Positions 1 to 9,757 of a stretch of DNA of 20,460 bases are shown piece after piece. Position 1 is the stretch's first letter. The number at the start of each line of letters is the position of its first letter. The notes beneath the pieces are model-generated. The model was not told the origin of the DNA and searched no databases. It saw only the letters and a program-made list of their open reading frames with translations. A program made the translations under genes and the position numbers. Origin of the DNA: Haplomitrium mnioides (Eukaryota > Marchantiophyta > Haplomitriopsida > Calobryales); NCBI GenBank assembly GCA_049999725.1, contig JBNGIS010032725.1, positions 1-20,460 on the forward strand, in the 5' to 3' direction.

Positions 1-705
1 GCGCAGGCACTAACGTGGCCACTCCTCTCCCTTCTCCACAAGATTGTAATACCAGCAACCCTCTTGAATGCTGCAGGGACTGATCTCCTGCCCAAATCAA
101 AGCTGAGACGACAACAGGACCCCCCTTGGCTGCCCCTCACAAAATACAAACCGAAAGAGTCCTCTTCTCCTCTGCGTGTTGGTCCACCTCCAAATGTTGG
201 TCCGCCTTCAAATGTGAGTACACCTGAGTAGTCTGAGCCTCTAGAGCCTCCTGCTCAGCGATTCCCAGCACGTCTTCAGTCCACTTCCACCCTGTGATGG
301 CCTTGCTTCACGAGTCCACCCACTTCACCAAAGGTCTCACCAGAACTCTCTCCTTTGTATCCCGTTGCTTTCTCTGCACCAAAAAACAGTCCCCGTAGCT
401 TCAGAGCAAGTGAGTCTATCTCCGCGCTTGATTCCCCTCCAGCCTCTACGATTCATCACCGCCCTTCCTTGAAGGTCCCTGTTTCACTTATCCCACGGTT
501 GAGAGGTGTATCCCACCTTTTTACATGGCTTGTAGGTGGGCTTTTTACAAGATTCAGAGGCTAAAAATGCCGCCAACAGCTGCGCCTTGTCGTTTTCTTT
601 CCAAGAAGACTCATTTCACGCAAAACCGACACCTGTAGCTCTCGCAATCCGCATTTGAATGGGCATACCTTTTTCCTTTGTTTTTTCCTCGTTTTAGCTT
701 GACCA
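1..705. other. Intergenic stretch without a recognisable gene
   Basis: No gene is recognised. On the minus strand one frame stays open from about 400 down to a stop at 137-139, with a single internal stop at 308-310. Its reading is rich in Lys, Glu, Gln and Val and could be a decayed coding fragment of a mobile element, but no family motif is visible. The plus-strand open frame at 355-564 is Ser/Pro-rich with no motif and looks like chance. Nothing here suggests RNA genes. Confidence 0.4.
178..213. repeat. 18-bp direct tandem repeat, two copies
   Basis: Two adjacent copies of an 18-bp unit starting GTTGGTCC (178-195 and 196-213) differ at two positions. The unit length is a multiple of three and it lies inside the minus-strand open stretch 140-307, so the duplication keeps that frame. 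Confidence 0.7.
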
Positions 706-975
706 CCCGTGAGATCCTTCGGATGCCAGACATTGGACACGTGGCGCTAGGGGCAGCCCATTGGATTCCTCAGACTCGCCCTCCCGTAAGATTCATCCGA
801 CTGGGACCCGGTTGATTCCTCGGATGCAGACAGCAGACAGAGGATGACGTGGCACTTCGGGGTAGCTCGTTGATTTCTTCGGACTCGCCACCCCGTGAGA
901 TTCTTCGGCCCGGACAGCGGACAGCGGATGACGTGGCACTATGTGGGAGCCCATTGGATCCTACGGACGCCGGAT
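706..975. repeat. Three degenerate copies of a ~75-110 bp tandem unit
   Basis: Three successive blocks (about 706-780, 781-890, 891-975) share the order CCCGT(G/A)AGATTC, a GGACAGC-like stretch, ACGTGGC, a G-rich spacer, then CCATTGGAT or a variant followed by CCTCGGACTCGCC. The middle copy is longer. Each contains an ACGTGGC core resembling a plant G-box half. The copies are imperfect, so this is an old duplication, probably within a mobile-element LTR or its flank. Confidence 0.6.
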
Positions 976-1177
976 CTTCACTATAGCACTATTTCAACCC
1001 CATCATTCCTCCTCTGCCCGGATCCAAGTTAACTGGGCTCTCCACTTATTAAGCCAGGTCGGAACATGGTTAACTAGTCCTCCCCACATCGGAGGCTACT
1101 CGAAACCAGTTTAAGTAGCGTGTCCACAAAGGATGGTGTCTTTCCGTGCCGTTCTTCAGATCGGACCCCATGAACAT

Positions 1178-1324
1178 CGGACCATTGATAAGTCGCTCTT
1201 TTGGCACCCTATCGTCGTCCTATGGCCAGACCGTCAATATATCACCTTTTTGGTACCCTTTTTTCTCCTCTGGTGAAGCCCGTGATAGATCGCCTTTACG
1301 GCGCTCTTTCATTGATCCCCTGTT
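1178..1324. repeat. Degenerate ~48-bp minisatellite, left tract (3 units)
   Basis: Units begin near 1178, 1227 and 1276 with C(G/A)GACC-like starts, followed by GATAAGTCGC-like and CTTT(T/C)GGC-like segments and then a pyrimidine-rich spacer. The spacing is 48-49 bp. The same unit resumes at 1474. It does not encode a consistent peptide because the units differ by small indels. Confidence 0.6.
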
Positions 1325-1473
1325 GGTCGTCCCGACGGAACCCTGTTAGATAGACTCTGCACGTTGGGTGACTGACCTGAACCCTCTTAACTAGGGCTAC
1401 CCACATAGGAAGGCTGAGCCCCGTTAAGGTTTGCACTAAGTCACCTTTTCGTCATCCACCGAAGTCCTCTGGG

Positions 1474-1810
1474 CAGATCCGCAATAAATCGCTATTTCGA
1501 TAGCCCTCATACTCCTCCAGCCAGACCCGTGATAAGTCGCCCTTTCGGCTCTCTTCCCTTGCTTCTTGCCGGATCGTTGATAGGTCGTCCTTTCGGCGCT
1601 CTTTCCTCCTATTCAGGCCATACCTTTGACTTGTCACTATTTCGACACCTTCTGTCCCTCCCCTTGTCGGACCTTCGACTGATCGCCATTTCAACACCCT
1701 CATTCTTTTGCAAACGGATTTCCGACATATCTCTATTTCAGCGCCCTTTTCCCTTTCTAGCCAGACCGTCAATATCTTATCCTTATTTTGAATACTTCTC
1801 TTGATATAAG
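1474..1810. repeat. Degenerate ~48-bp minisatellite, right tract (7 units)
   Basis: Units begin near 1474, 1522, 1570, 1618, 1668, 1715 and 1762, a spacing of 46-50 bp. The best-preserved units (1522, 1570) share GATAAGTCGCCCTTTCGGC or a close variant. Later units decay to forms such as GACTGATCGCCATTTC. Single related units occur at about 6783-6815 and 16150-16178 inside long repeats A and B, so this tract is an expansion of a motif of that repeat family. Confidence 0.65.
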
Positions 1811-2110
1811 AACCCTGAGAGACTCCTTCTCTGCACCAATGCATCTTAAAGTTTTCTATAAGAACATTGAAGAAGTCTACTTTACCTGACTTGTGGAAAA
1901 GTTTGTTGTAAGAACGCCGTGGATCCATTTTGAACTTTCAGATGACTTCCGATTGGAACTTTCACAATATCCTTCCTCTCGTCCGAATCTTTGACATGTC
2001 ACCATTTCGTCATCTTCATTAGCCCGCTTCGTAATCCCCATTAACCGGTCTCCCCACATCGGAAGTGGCACCTGAACCCGTTTAATTGGGTTCCCCACTT
2101 AGGAAGGCGT
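1800..2110 (+). repeat. Diverged third copy of the long-repeat module
   Basis: The order of motifs matches 6900-7320 in long repeat A and 15960-16345 in long repeat B: GATATAAGAAC, a GTAAAAGTTTGATGTAAGAAC-like block, two GAACTTTC motifs (1932-1939, 1956-1963), a TCTTTGACATGTCACC block, then GGTTCCCCACTTAGGAAGG near 2088-2106. Similarity is clear in order and spacing but much diverged. It suggests an older relic of the same repeat family in the same orientation. Confidence 0.55.
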
Positions 2111-2520
2111 GATCCCGTCGATCAATTTGAACCCTCAGGAGCTGCCACGTTTCCACAGCGCTCCACGGACTCCTCGGGCTGCGGCCGTCGGTTAACTTCC
2201 CGAAGGTATTTCTTCGTTAGTTCTGCCTCATTCTCTTTGATTCAAATTGCTCTGCGATTGCCTCAAGCTCTTCTCTCTATCAAGGTATTGCACGCCCCGA
2301 ATGGTTGCGAATTGAGGATGCAGTGGTCCAAACTGTTGGCTTCTCCGTTCTGCCTCCCGACTTTCCTTCCTCCGTTCTCGCCCACCCTTGTCAGCCCTGC
2401 CTCGGTCCCGAATCGCTGCCAGCTCCATTGATCCTCCTGCTAGCCCGCTTACCTGTCTTCTCTGGATCCCACAGGGATTCCCCTCGGATCACAGGATCAT
2501 TGACACTCATTGGGGAAAAC
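2111..2520. other. No gene seen
   Basis: Mixed-composition sequence with short overlapping open frames on both strands that show no domain signature. Pyrimidine-rich stretches such as 2351-2380 are of low complexity. I see no RNA gene or regulatory site that I can support. Confidence 0.4.
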
Positions 2521-2563
2521 AGAAAGGAAAGGAAGAGAAGGAAAAGGAAGGAAAGGAAAAAGG
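2521..2563 (+). repeat. 43-nt uninterrupted purine tract (A/G microsatellite)
   Basis: Every base from 2521 to 2563 is A or G, mostly GGAAA and GGAAG units. It lies immediately outside the inferred end of the LTR (2564). It could be a simple-sequence expansion or a polypurine tract of a plus-strand element. No plus-strand element is visible, so simple sequence is more likely. Confidence 0.6.
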
Positions 2564-2632
2564 TGCAGGATTGGCATAACAACTATAAACAATAAAGGGG
2601 TAAGTGCTTAGCCGTCCCTACGGAGATGGTTT

Positions 2633-2683
2633 ATTGCAATTTAGTCCCTTGTCGGAATTTTATTCCAATTTAGTCCCTCCGAC
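2633..2683. repeat. Short direct repeat in the LTR (CAATTTAGTCCCT)
   Basis: CAATTTAGTCCCT occurs twice about 29 bp apart (near 2637 and 2666), each followed by a G/C-rich TCCGAC or TTGTCGG element. The two form a partly palindromic block inside the probable LTR. Confidence 0.6.
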
Positions 2684-2721
2684 AAGATATTACACAACGG
2701 CAACTGGAAACGGACTGCACA

Positions 2722-2825
2722 CAACTGACGGTGGACTGCTAGAGACGGGGAGAGACGGGGCAAGTGTAGACAGCAACTGACGGTGGACTGCAAGAGACGG
2801 GGAGAGACGGGGCAAGTGTAGACAG
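2722..2825. repeat. 52-bp tandem duplication, two near-identical copies
   Basis: Copies 2722-2773 and 2774-2825 begin CAACTGACGGTGGACTGC and contain AGAGACGGGG twice. They differ at about one position, so the duplication is young compared with the surrounding decay. It lies in the U3-like part of the probable LTR. Confidence 0.85.
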
Positions 2826-2856
2826 TGCGCGACGCATCCAGCGTAGACATGACATT

Positions 2857-2904
2857 CTCAATAAAATCAGTGCGGCAGGTCTCAATAAAATCAGAGCGGC
2901 AAGA
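2857..2904. repeat. 24-bp tandem repeat, two copies
   Basis: CTCAATAAAATCAG(T/A)GCGGCA occurs at 2857 and again at 2881, a period of 24 bp, inside the probable LTR. Confidence 0.75.
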
Positions 2905-3081
2905 GGATTTCAAATTTGATTTTGATGGGGAGGGAAGGGTGCACAATGCGATGTTGAATAAGAAGTCACGATTTGATTGAACAAGAGGCTTGATTGATTG
3001 ATTGAGTAGAACTAAGAAAAAAACGTAAACACACTCGGCCGACATAACTCCCCTTTTAATTGTGCAGCGACCCCGCAAACA

Positions 3082-3104
3082 CCCTTCCCCCTTCTGACCT
3101 TCTT
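3082..3104 (-). other. Polypurine tract-like sequence upstream of the LTR
   Basis: On the minus strand this is a run of A and G (AAGAAGG, then AGAAGGGGGAAGGG) broken by a single TC, ending right before TGTTTGCGG. In LTR retrotransposons such a tract primes plus-strand DNA synthesis and sits just before the 3' LTR. Its position downstream of the integrase fits. Confidence 0.5.
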
Positions 3105-3285
3105 GGGCTCCTCGGTGGTCGCCACTCTAATCTTCCTTGTTGGGTGCCCTTAGTCGACGTGGTCACCACCCACACATCACTCACACAACACACTGACACA
3201 AACAAACACCACTTAAAACGTAATGCTAAACAAACAGATGTACAAAAAACCTCCACGCCTACTGTACACGGCAGCACCCTCCACC

Positions 3286-5816
3286 TTAATCCTCCTGGTG
3301 GTAATACCGCTTGAGCCGGTCGCAGTGGACCTGGTTGGGAAGATGTGTCCCTGTCACCATGCTCAACTTCACTGACCCATTGTCGTGAAGCACTCTCACC
3401 AGGTATGGCCCCATCCACCAGGTATGCAGCTTTCCGGGAAAGTGCATAAACCTGCTGTCGTAGAGCAGCACTAGATCCCCTCTTGTGAAGTTCACTAGTC
3501 TAAGCTTCTTGTCATGCTGCTTCTTAGTCAGCTGCTGCTGTTGTTCCAGCCTCTCGTGTGCGCCTGCACGGATCTCCTCTAAGGCCTCCAACTGGTGCAC
3601 CCTTTCTGTTCAGCTCGGGCCCTCTGCCATCCTCTCCTCCACTGCTACCCGAGGTGTGGGGACTTCAAACTCCACCAGGACCAGCGAGTGCTGTCCAAAG
3701 ACTAGGAAGTAAGGGCAGTGGCCCGTGGTGGTCTTGTAGGCCAGATTATAGGCGTGGGTGGTAGTTAGCAACTTCAGGTCCTAGTCCACCTTGTTGGCCG
3801 CAACTGTTTTGTTCAAGATCTTGCCCATAATCTCGTTGGCTCTTTCTGTCAGCCCATTGGCCTTAGGGTGGTAGGCGGTGGTTTTGCGGTGCTTGACCAA
3901 GTACTTCCATGTGAGCTCACAAATGACCTGATTAACAAAGTGTGTACCTTGGTCACTTACCAATTCCAACGGTGCCCTGAATTGGGTGAAGATCTGTTCG
4001 TAGAGGAACCGGGCCACCGTCGATGCGTCATCTTTCCTGGTTGCCCTTGCCTCCACCCACTTGGTAGCGTAGTCAGTCAAAAGCAAAATGTACCTGTTCC
4101 CGCGCCTCGTGGATGGAGTAATGGGCCCAATGAAATCAATTCCCCACTTCTCAAATGGGGCCAGGGAGATGATCCAAACCAGCGGATGTTGGCACGCTGC
4201 TGCTGGTTTTCCAGTCTGTTGACAGGCGTCACACCTCTTCACAAAGAAGTGCACATCCCTATGTAGGGTGGGCCACCAATACTTAGCGTCCACGATCTTT
4301 CGGATGGTGGTTTCTGCCGCAAAATGCCCGCCGGCCTCTTCCTTGTGCATTGCCCGCATCACCACCGTGGATTGGTCCTTCTCCAGACACCTGCATATCC
4401 GACCGTCCATGCCCTGCCTATGAAGCATTCCTTTGATCATGAGAAAGGGCCTCACCTTTCTGAGAAACACCGCTACTTGCTCTGGGTTGTACCCTGGGGG
4501 AATCTTCGCCGTCAAGAGGAACTCAATGATGTCCCCATATTCTGTTGGTCTCCCCTCCCGGATATGGAACAGGTCTTCGTCAGAGAAGGTCTCCCCCACT
4601 CCCTCTGCACTCGGCTGCCCCTCAATCCTTGAGAAGAAGTCGGCATTTTGGTGTCTCTTCCTTGGCTTGACCCGCACCTCGAAGTCAAACTCCTGGAGCA
4701 GCAACATCCACCTTGCCACTCTCCCCATCAGGTCTGGCTTGTTGACCATGTATTTGAGGGCGTCATGATCGGTGTGAAACACCACCTTGTAATGCAGCAT
4801 GTAGTGCCGGAACTTCTTCAGGGAGTAGATTATCCCCAGGGCCTCACGGTCGGTAGGCGAGTAATTCTTCTCTGCCGTTGAGAGGAGTCTGCTGGCAAAG
4901 TAGATTGGGTGGTCCTGGCCCTCCTCATCGAGCTGGCTCAGAACTGCCCCCACATAGAAACCCGAGACATCCACCATCACATGGAACTCCTTGGTCCAGT
5001 TTGGGGACGCCAGGACATGTGCGTTGGCCAATCGCCTCTTGAGCTCATTAAATCTTGATCTCTTGGGCTCTGTTGGCTCAAAGTCACTGTGCCTCTTCAC
5101 CATCTCCGTTAGGTGGTAGGCTACTAGGGCAAATTTCAAGATGAACCTCCTATAGTAGCCCACACAGCCCAGGAACCCCTGCACCTCTACCAGACACGTT
5201 GGGAACGCCACCCCCAGCCATACTGCCACCTTCTCCTGGTCCACGGCAATCCCCTCCCTGGAGACCCTATGCCCCAGCAGAATCCCTTCCTTCACTGCAA
5301 AGAAACATTTCCCCGGGTGCAGCCGCAGTCCCGTCTCTTTAGATCGCTGAAATGTGAGCCGCACATGCTCCTCATGATCCTTGACCTTGTTGTACACCAC
5401 AAAGTCGTCTATGAAAATTTTGAGGAACTTCCTGAGGTAGTCACGGAACATGTTCATCATTAGTCTCTGAAAAGTACCTGGCGTGTTGCAGAGACCAAAC
5501 GGCATCCGTCGAAAGGCGAACACTCCCCACTCTGTTGTGAAGGCAGTTTTTGGTTGGTCCTCCTCCCTTATCCATACCTGGTTGTAACCGGAGTAACCAT
5601 CCATGAAACTATAGACTTCCTGGCCCGCCACCAGGTCCAGCACACCATCAGTAAAAGGCAGAGGGTAGTGGTCTTTCTTGGTTGCCGCATTCAGCTTGCA
5701 GTAGTCTTGGCACACCCTGATCTTTGGCTTCCCGTCCAAGCCTGCCTTCTTCGGCACCACCACCAGGGGGGACACCCATTCACTATTCAGAACAGGGTAA
5801 ATGAATCCCGCCTATC
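3286..5816 (-). pseudogene. Ty3/gypsy pol pseudogene: RT, RNase H, integrase
   Basis: Minus-strand polyprotein in one frame, broken by stops at 5812-5814, 3781-3783 (TAG) and 3610-3612 (TGA). Between 5811 and 3784 it is uninterrupted. Order: reverse transcriptase with a catalytic Asp in FMDGYSGY (near 5600), MPFGLCN and FIDD (near 5410); RNase H with VDVSG, DREAL, HTDHDAL and NADFFSR, so the four acidic residues are kept; integrase zinc finger (H...H...CDAC); integrase core with GIDFIGP, SDQGTHF and the Glu of NGLTERANE; then a GPY-like C-terminal module (GPYLVRVLHDNGSVKL). Both long segments begin at GTG, not ATG, so these are internal to a polyprotein. Gag and protease are missing: coding similarity stops at about 5811, where long repeat A begins. 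I see no chromodomain. The catalytic residues are intact and the stops few, so it died fairly recently. Confidence 0.93.
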
Positions 5817-6473
5817 TGAGGACAATCTTCTCTCTCTCCTAGCACTCCTTGCTGGGATTACAATTCAAAACATCCCACAGTTTTTCAATCTAGAATTCAG
5901 AATCTGAATTCTCTAGTAGAATGCACCCAGGTACTCCCCTGGCCTGCCCTTCTCTAGAGCAATCCTTTTCTCAATTCACAATTGTAGAATGTGCATTGCT
6001 TCTGTCATTACAGCCTATCTTACATCCTTGCTTCAGCAATCATACTACCCCCTTGTGATCTTCCATTCTATCCAAGGAGCAGGGGATTCTCAAAGAAAAA
6101 ATTATAAACTTTATAAATTTGGCAAATGAAACTTTACAATGAAAATTTTGTCCCAGGAGAAGAGAGACCCCACTACTGGTATTATGCTCTTTCTCCTTCA
6201 ACTGATTCCTAACTAATCTCTATATAGGAACCTATTGTTCTACCTATAATCATCCTAGTCTGATTACTACACTAATTTACAGCTAATAACACACTTAGAT
6301 CACCTACATCTTGCTACTAACTGTTAACTAGATATTAATCCATAGATAAATTCTAAAACTAATACTCTAACTACTATGTCACCTGAACATATCCAACTAC
6401 AATGTGCAAATTTTCCCTTCACAATCTTCATGGGATTCAGTTGGGACTGGTATGCCCTTCTCAACTGCCTGTA

Positions 6474-7050
6474 TTCTTCCTACAAGAACCTCGGAAGACT
6501 CTTTCCTTCACTAACTTTCTAATTTTGCTCGCTACAGGAACTACTTGCAGCTTCTAGGAGGAATAACTATCTCCACCTCGCCGAGTAAGAACAATGCATG
6601 CCTTAAGCTCCCTTCACTAAGTTATGAAAAAGCTCGATATAAGAGCGAACATGACACCCGCAGCTCCTCGCACGTCGAACTTTCATAGTGACCTGTCTCC
6701 CTTTTCGAACTTTCAACCACTGAGCCAAATTCAAACTTTCACCCCTGTCCGATTTGAACTTTCAAACTTACCTTCCCTTCAGTCCGGATCGGCAATAGGT
6801 CGCTCTTTCGGCTGATCCTCATTTATCCTTTCTTGTTCTTCATGTGAAACATCGTCTTATCTTCATTTCGGATTCCTCTTCTTCTCTACATTGGACTCTT
6901 CCTTCTCGATAATTTCGCTTGATATAGGAACCCTTATAGGCCCCTTCTCTTCACTAAGTTGTCAAAAAGCTTGATGTAAGAACACCACATGCCAGAACTC
7001 CTTTAACTAACTCGTGTAAAAGTTTGATGTAAGAACGATAGCCTCCGCAA
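6474..7050 (+). repeat. Degenerate tandem TAAGAAC / CTTCACTAACT units
   Basis: About six units of roughly 60-70 bp share CTTCACTAA(C/G)T, then AAAAGCT(C/T)GAT, then (A/G)TAAGAAC or ATAGGAAC. Examples end near 6490, 6540, 6590, 6650, 6930, 6982 and 7035. The same unit structure recurs at 15740-15985 in repeat B and 1800-1912 near the left of the window. No coding potential is evident. Confidence 0.5.
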
Positions 7051-7091
7051 ATCCATTTCGAACTTTCTGAAGACGTCAAATTCGAACTTTC
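6677..7091. promoter_or_regulatory. Cluster of GAACTTTC (GAAnnTTC) motifs in repeat A
   Basis: GAACTTTC occurs at 6677, 6707, 6756, 7060 and 7084, mostly as TTCGAACTTTC. The same motif is clustered at 16036, 16066 and 16088 in repeat B and at 1932 and 1956 in the relic copy. GAAnnTTC is the core pair of a heat-shock element. Each site has only two correctly spaced pentamers, so function as a heat-shock element is a guess. Confidence 0.35.
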
Positions 7092-7149
7092 AAAATCACC
7101 TTCCTCTTGTCTGAATCTTCGACATATCACCCTTTGGGCCGATTAATCA

Positions 7150-7340
7150 TTATCCCGCTTTGGATCCCTCTTAAGTGGGCTCCCCACTACGGATACCCAC
7201 ACGGACACCTCGCAGATGCATGGATCCCCACTTCGGAAGCTTAATCGGAACCCTTTTAAGTGGGATTCCCACTTAGGAAGGTTGATCGGAACCCCTTTAA
7301 GTGGGCTCCCCACTTAGGAAGGTCCAGTTCCGCTCCGTTC
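7150..7340. repeat. Repeated hairpin motif AAGTGGGCTCCCCACTT
   Basis: The inverted repeat AAGTGGG...CCCACTT appears at about 7172, 7257 and 7299, the last two followed by AGGAAGG. Related forms lie at 2083-2106, 16228-16246 and 16316-16338. The unit of about 43 bp repeats in tandem at 7250-7320. The copies keep both arms of the hairpin better in repeat A than in B. Confidence 0.6.
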
Positions 7341-8531
7341 TTCGGATCGGACACCACCGACAACGGACCTCGACTCTTCGCGGATCATTTGATCGTTCAT
7401 CATTTCACTCATTCTCATTTCCATTCTTCATTTAAGGACATTCAGCCTTCACCATTTGATTTCAAACAACCCACACAGCAGTCATAATTCGCTCCCTCCT
7501 TTCCATTCGATAGCACAACAGGGATTCGTCTTCCCAAGCAGCTCGATCGTTCGTCATCTCTTCAATGTAGTCTGCAGCCTTTGTTTTAGATCAAGTAACC
7601 TTCTTTTCCATCGTTCGATCCCCAGCGCGGCCTTTCCTCCATTCGAGCGTGAACGCAGCTTCAGGGAGTCTCCTTCCCTTCTCGCAGCATTCCCCTTCTT
7701 CAATCGATTCTTCAATGCAGTAAGGAGGAGAGGCCTTCGCAGCTTCACTTTGTAGCATCCTCTTCGAGCGCACAACGCGATCGCAACCTTTGTTGAATTT
7801 GCAGGAGCTTGTTCGATTTCCACCAGCCTTCATTCAATTTGATTTTACAGTAAGGATGGGCAGCATCGCAGCATCAGCATTCTTCGATTTCAAACCAGAC
7901 CGCACTTCGATTTCTGTCATTCGAGATTCCTTCAGCAATCCTTCATTGAATTCGGAGAATCTTCTCATTAGCTGTTTAGCTGGGACAACCTTGTTGCGAG
8001 CCCAACACTCCGATTTCCCATGCCTCTTTCGCCTTCAGCATTCGCAGGGGAATGGGGCTTCGTATTGCGCGCAACACCTTCGCCTTCCTCACAAATAAAT
8101 TTCTGCATCAGAGGTTGATTTCTCACCGCTCATCATTCGTTACAGGGCCAATTTCTCAGAGTAGCACCGATGGGATCACTATATAATCAGTTAGCAACAT
8201 TCGAAAGAGTACAACTTGGATCGTAGCTTTCCTATCTGAAGCGCTTTGCTCATCTTCCACCTTACTGGATGAAATTCCAGCAATACCTCCCACAACAACA
8301 CCCAATGTTCAAATCCTTCACTCACGAATGGTATGAACGAATTCGAACTTTCCAATTCATCCGAATTGAACTTCCACAAATGCTCAATGCTTTTCCGTAA
8401 TGGCTGAATTCAAACTTCCTCCATAGACAATTCTTCAAAGCCCAACGCCAAAAACCATAGAGGAGCTCGACGCTGATTTCTGCAAGCTAGGGAATTAATC
8501 ACATAAGTTTTTCTCACTGTCACTTGAGTAG

Positions 8532-8538
8532 TATATAA
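8532..8538 (+). promoter_or_regulatory. TATATAA box conserved between long repeats
   Basis: GAGT(A/C)GTATATAATGAT is preserved at 8525-8542 in repeat A and 17961-17978 in repeat B, although sequence on either side has diverged. It is a good TATA-box match on the plus strand and a weaker one (TTATATAC) on the minus strand. It may mark the promoter of the repeat family. Confidence 0.4.
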
Positions 8539-9309
8539 TGATTTCACTCTTGGTTCCTTTCGAGAGGCAGCCCCTTAGAGGGGTGTAAGGCCACCAGCAT
8601 ATCCACTCTCCATCCACCGAACGGACCTAGCTCAAGGCTCACCCTTTCCCAGGGCACGCTGTCCTCCAGGTGATCAAATAGGCTCAAAAATAGAGTAGTC
8701 TTAAGAGTAGTGGGCTTAAATTGGGCTTAGATTGGCCCCCGACCATTAGATTAGTTTTATTGCTTTTTATTTTATTTTATTTTTATACTTAAAAAAAAAA
8801 AATTCTATCCTTTTGCTTTTCCTTACTCCTACCACTATACTATATTATTATATCTACATAAATAAAATCAAACTTCTAATTTATCATTACATTATTTTTA
8901 TTTTTATCTTTTATTTTATTATTCTTATTATTTTTTCTTTATAAGAGCTCAGCAGCAACCTTGTCCAGATCCAACCTGGCTCCTCATTTCACTCTCATAG
9001 AATCTCCATGTATAAACAGCCCATAACAATCACTCTTCTTCATTAGGTTCATGAGACTGATGTCTTCAATTTCCTCAAACTCCTTTGACACAACACCTGT
9101 AACGCTCAGTCTCACTAGATCAGGGGGTTAATCTTCCAATTTTCGTTTCTCCATCCCCAACTGGGCCTCCACAAGCCAACATACTACAAGAATGCTCACC
9201 AACCATACCGTCTAGATGAAGTAAGATGCTTCAAATTCTTGTTGAGGTTTTAATCCTATTGGAACTAATCAAGCTCACAATAAAGCGTTCAACATGGTTA
9301 ACTAAGGTC

Positions 9310-9656
9310 TGTCATTTCTTTGATTTTTTTATTCAATAGATTTTGCTTTAGCAAGAGTGCGTGGTTGACCTTGTCGACATAGCAAATTTTCAATCATGTG
9401 ACTAAGTTATCGACAATAAAAACATCCTCTACTTTGGCGTAGATGCTCACGCTCTACATCGATGCTTGCCACTCTTTGAACTACATCAATCTCCATGGGT
9501 ATAACCTCATTTGGTGGCACACAAACATTTGGTAAAGCTTGTTGTAGACGTGGGCTAACTTCAATAGTCGTTAGCAATGAGTCATATTGTTTAGCCATGT
9601 GTATTGCTTCTTCTAGTTGAGATGGCTCTCTCATCGTCACTTTTATTCTAGTGCAA
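9310..9656 (-). pseudogene. gag C-terminal fragment, array unit 1
   Basis: The minus-strand frame reads MREPSQLEEAIHMAKQYDSL, then a linker, then CFYCR and a TAA stop (near 9411), then zinc-knuckle remains (LSHM). The LEEA..A.QYDSL block followed by a CX2CX4H knuckle is the standard C-terminal layout of Ty3/gypsy Gag, the capsid/nucleocapsid protein that packages element RNA. The knuckle is interrupted by the stop, so the unit cannot make a complete nucleocapsid. Confidence 0.75.
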
Positions 9657-9757
9657 GACCATTAGATTAGTTTTATTGCTTTTTATTTTCTTTTATTTTT
9701 ATACTTTTAAAATTATATTTCTATCCTTTTGCTTTTCCTTACTGCTACCACTATACT

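Larger units (their letters stand above)
2564..3081 (-). mobile_element. Probable 3' LTR of the minus-strand Ty3/gypsy element
   Basis: Read on the minus strand, the segment starts TGTTTGCGGGG directly after a purine tract (3082-3104) and about 200 bp past the end of the polyprotein, which is where a 3' LTR should begin. A TG...CA boundary is reached at 2564. It contains AATAAA signals on the minus strand near 2630-2660 and short internal duplications. The other LTR is not in the window, so neither the ends nor a target-site duplication can be confirmed. The right boundary (3081) is better supported than the left. Confidence 0.4.
5817..9173. repeat. Long direct repeat A (~3.4 kb, LTR-like)
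   Basis: Begins TGAGGACA and ends CCTCCACA. 5817-7344 aligns base for base, with indels, to 15096-16362 of repeat B. About 8520-8545 aligns to 17956-17981 (GTATATAATGAT), and the 8990-9173 end aligns to about 18000-18150. The middle (7345-8520) shares only composition and motifs (TTCGCAG, TTCGATT) with B. TG...CA ends and interruption of the Ty3 pol gene exactly at 5817 suggest an inserted LTR. A TATATAA box at 8532-8538 is conserved with B. I do not see a primer binding site next to either end, so a large non-autonomous LTR family (LARD-like) is an inference. Transcription orientation is unsettled. Confidence 0.6.

Noticed and set aside
1474-1810. CRISPR-like regular repeats
   Set aside because: The 48-bp spacing is of a degenerate tandem unit with no unique spacers, and the DNA is eukaryotic.
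2228-2595. Overlapping short frames with Lys/Glu/Arg runs
   Set aside because: The charged runs come from the purine tract at 2521-2563.
3868-4881. Several plus-strand open frames over 100 codons
   Set aside because: They are antisense shadows of the Ty3 pol frame, which shows clear RT, RNase H and integrase motifs on the minus strand.
7456-8098. Overlapping plus and minus open frames in the middle of repeat A
   Set aside because: Compositional; no domain, and not conserved in repeat B.
9174-9210. Primer binding site after the right end of repeat A
   Set aside because: AGCCAACATACTAC does not match the 3' end of any tRNA primer that I know to be used by plant LTR elements.
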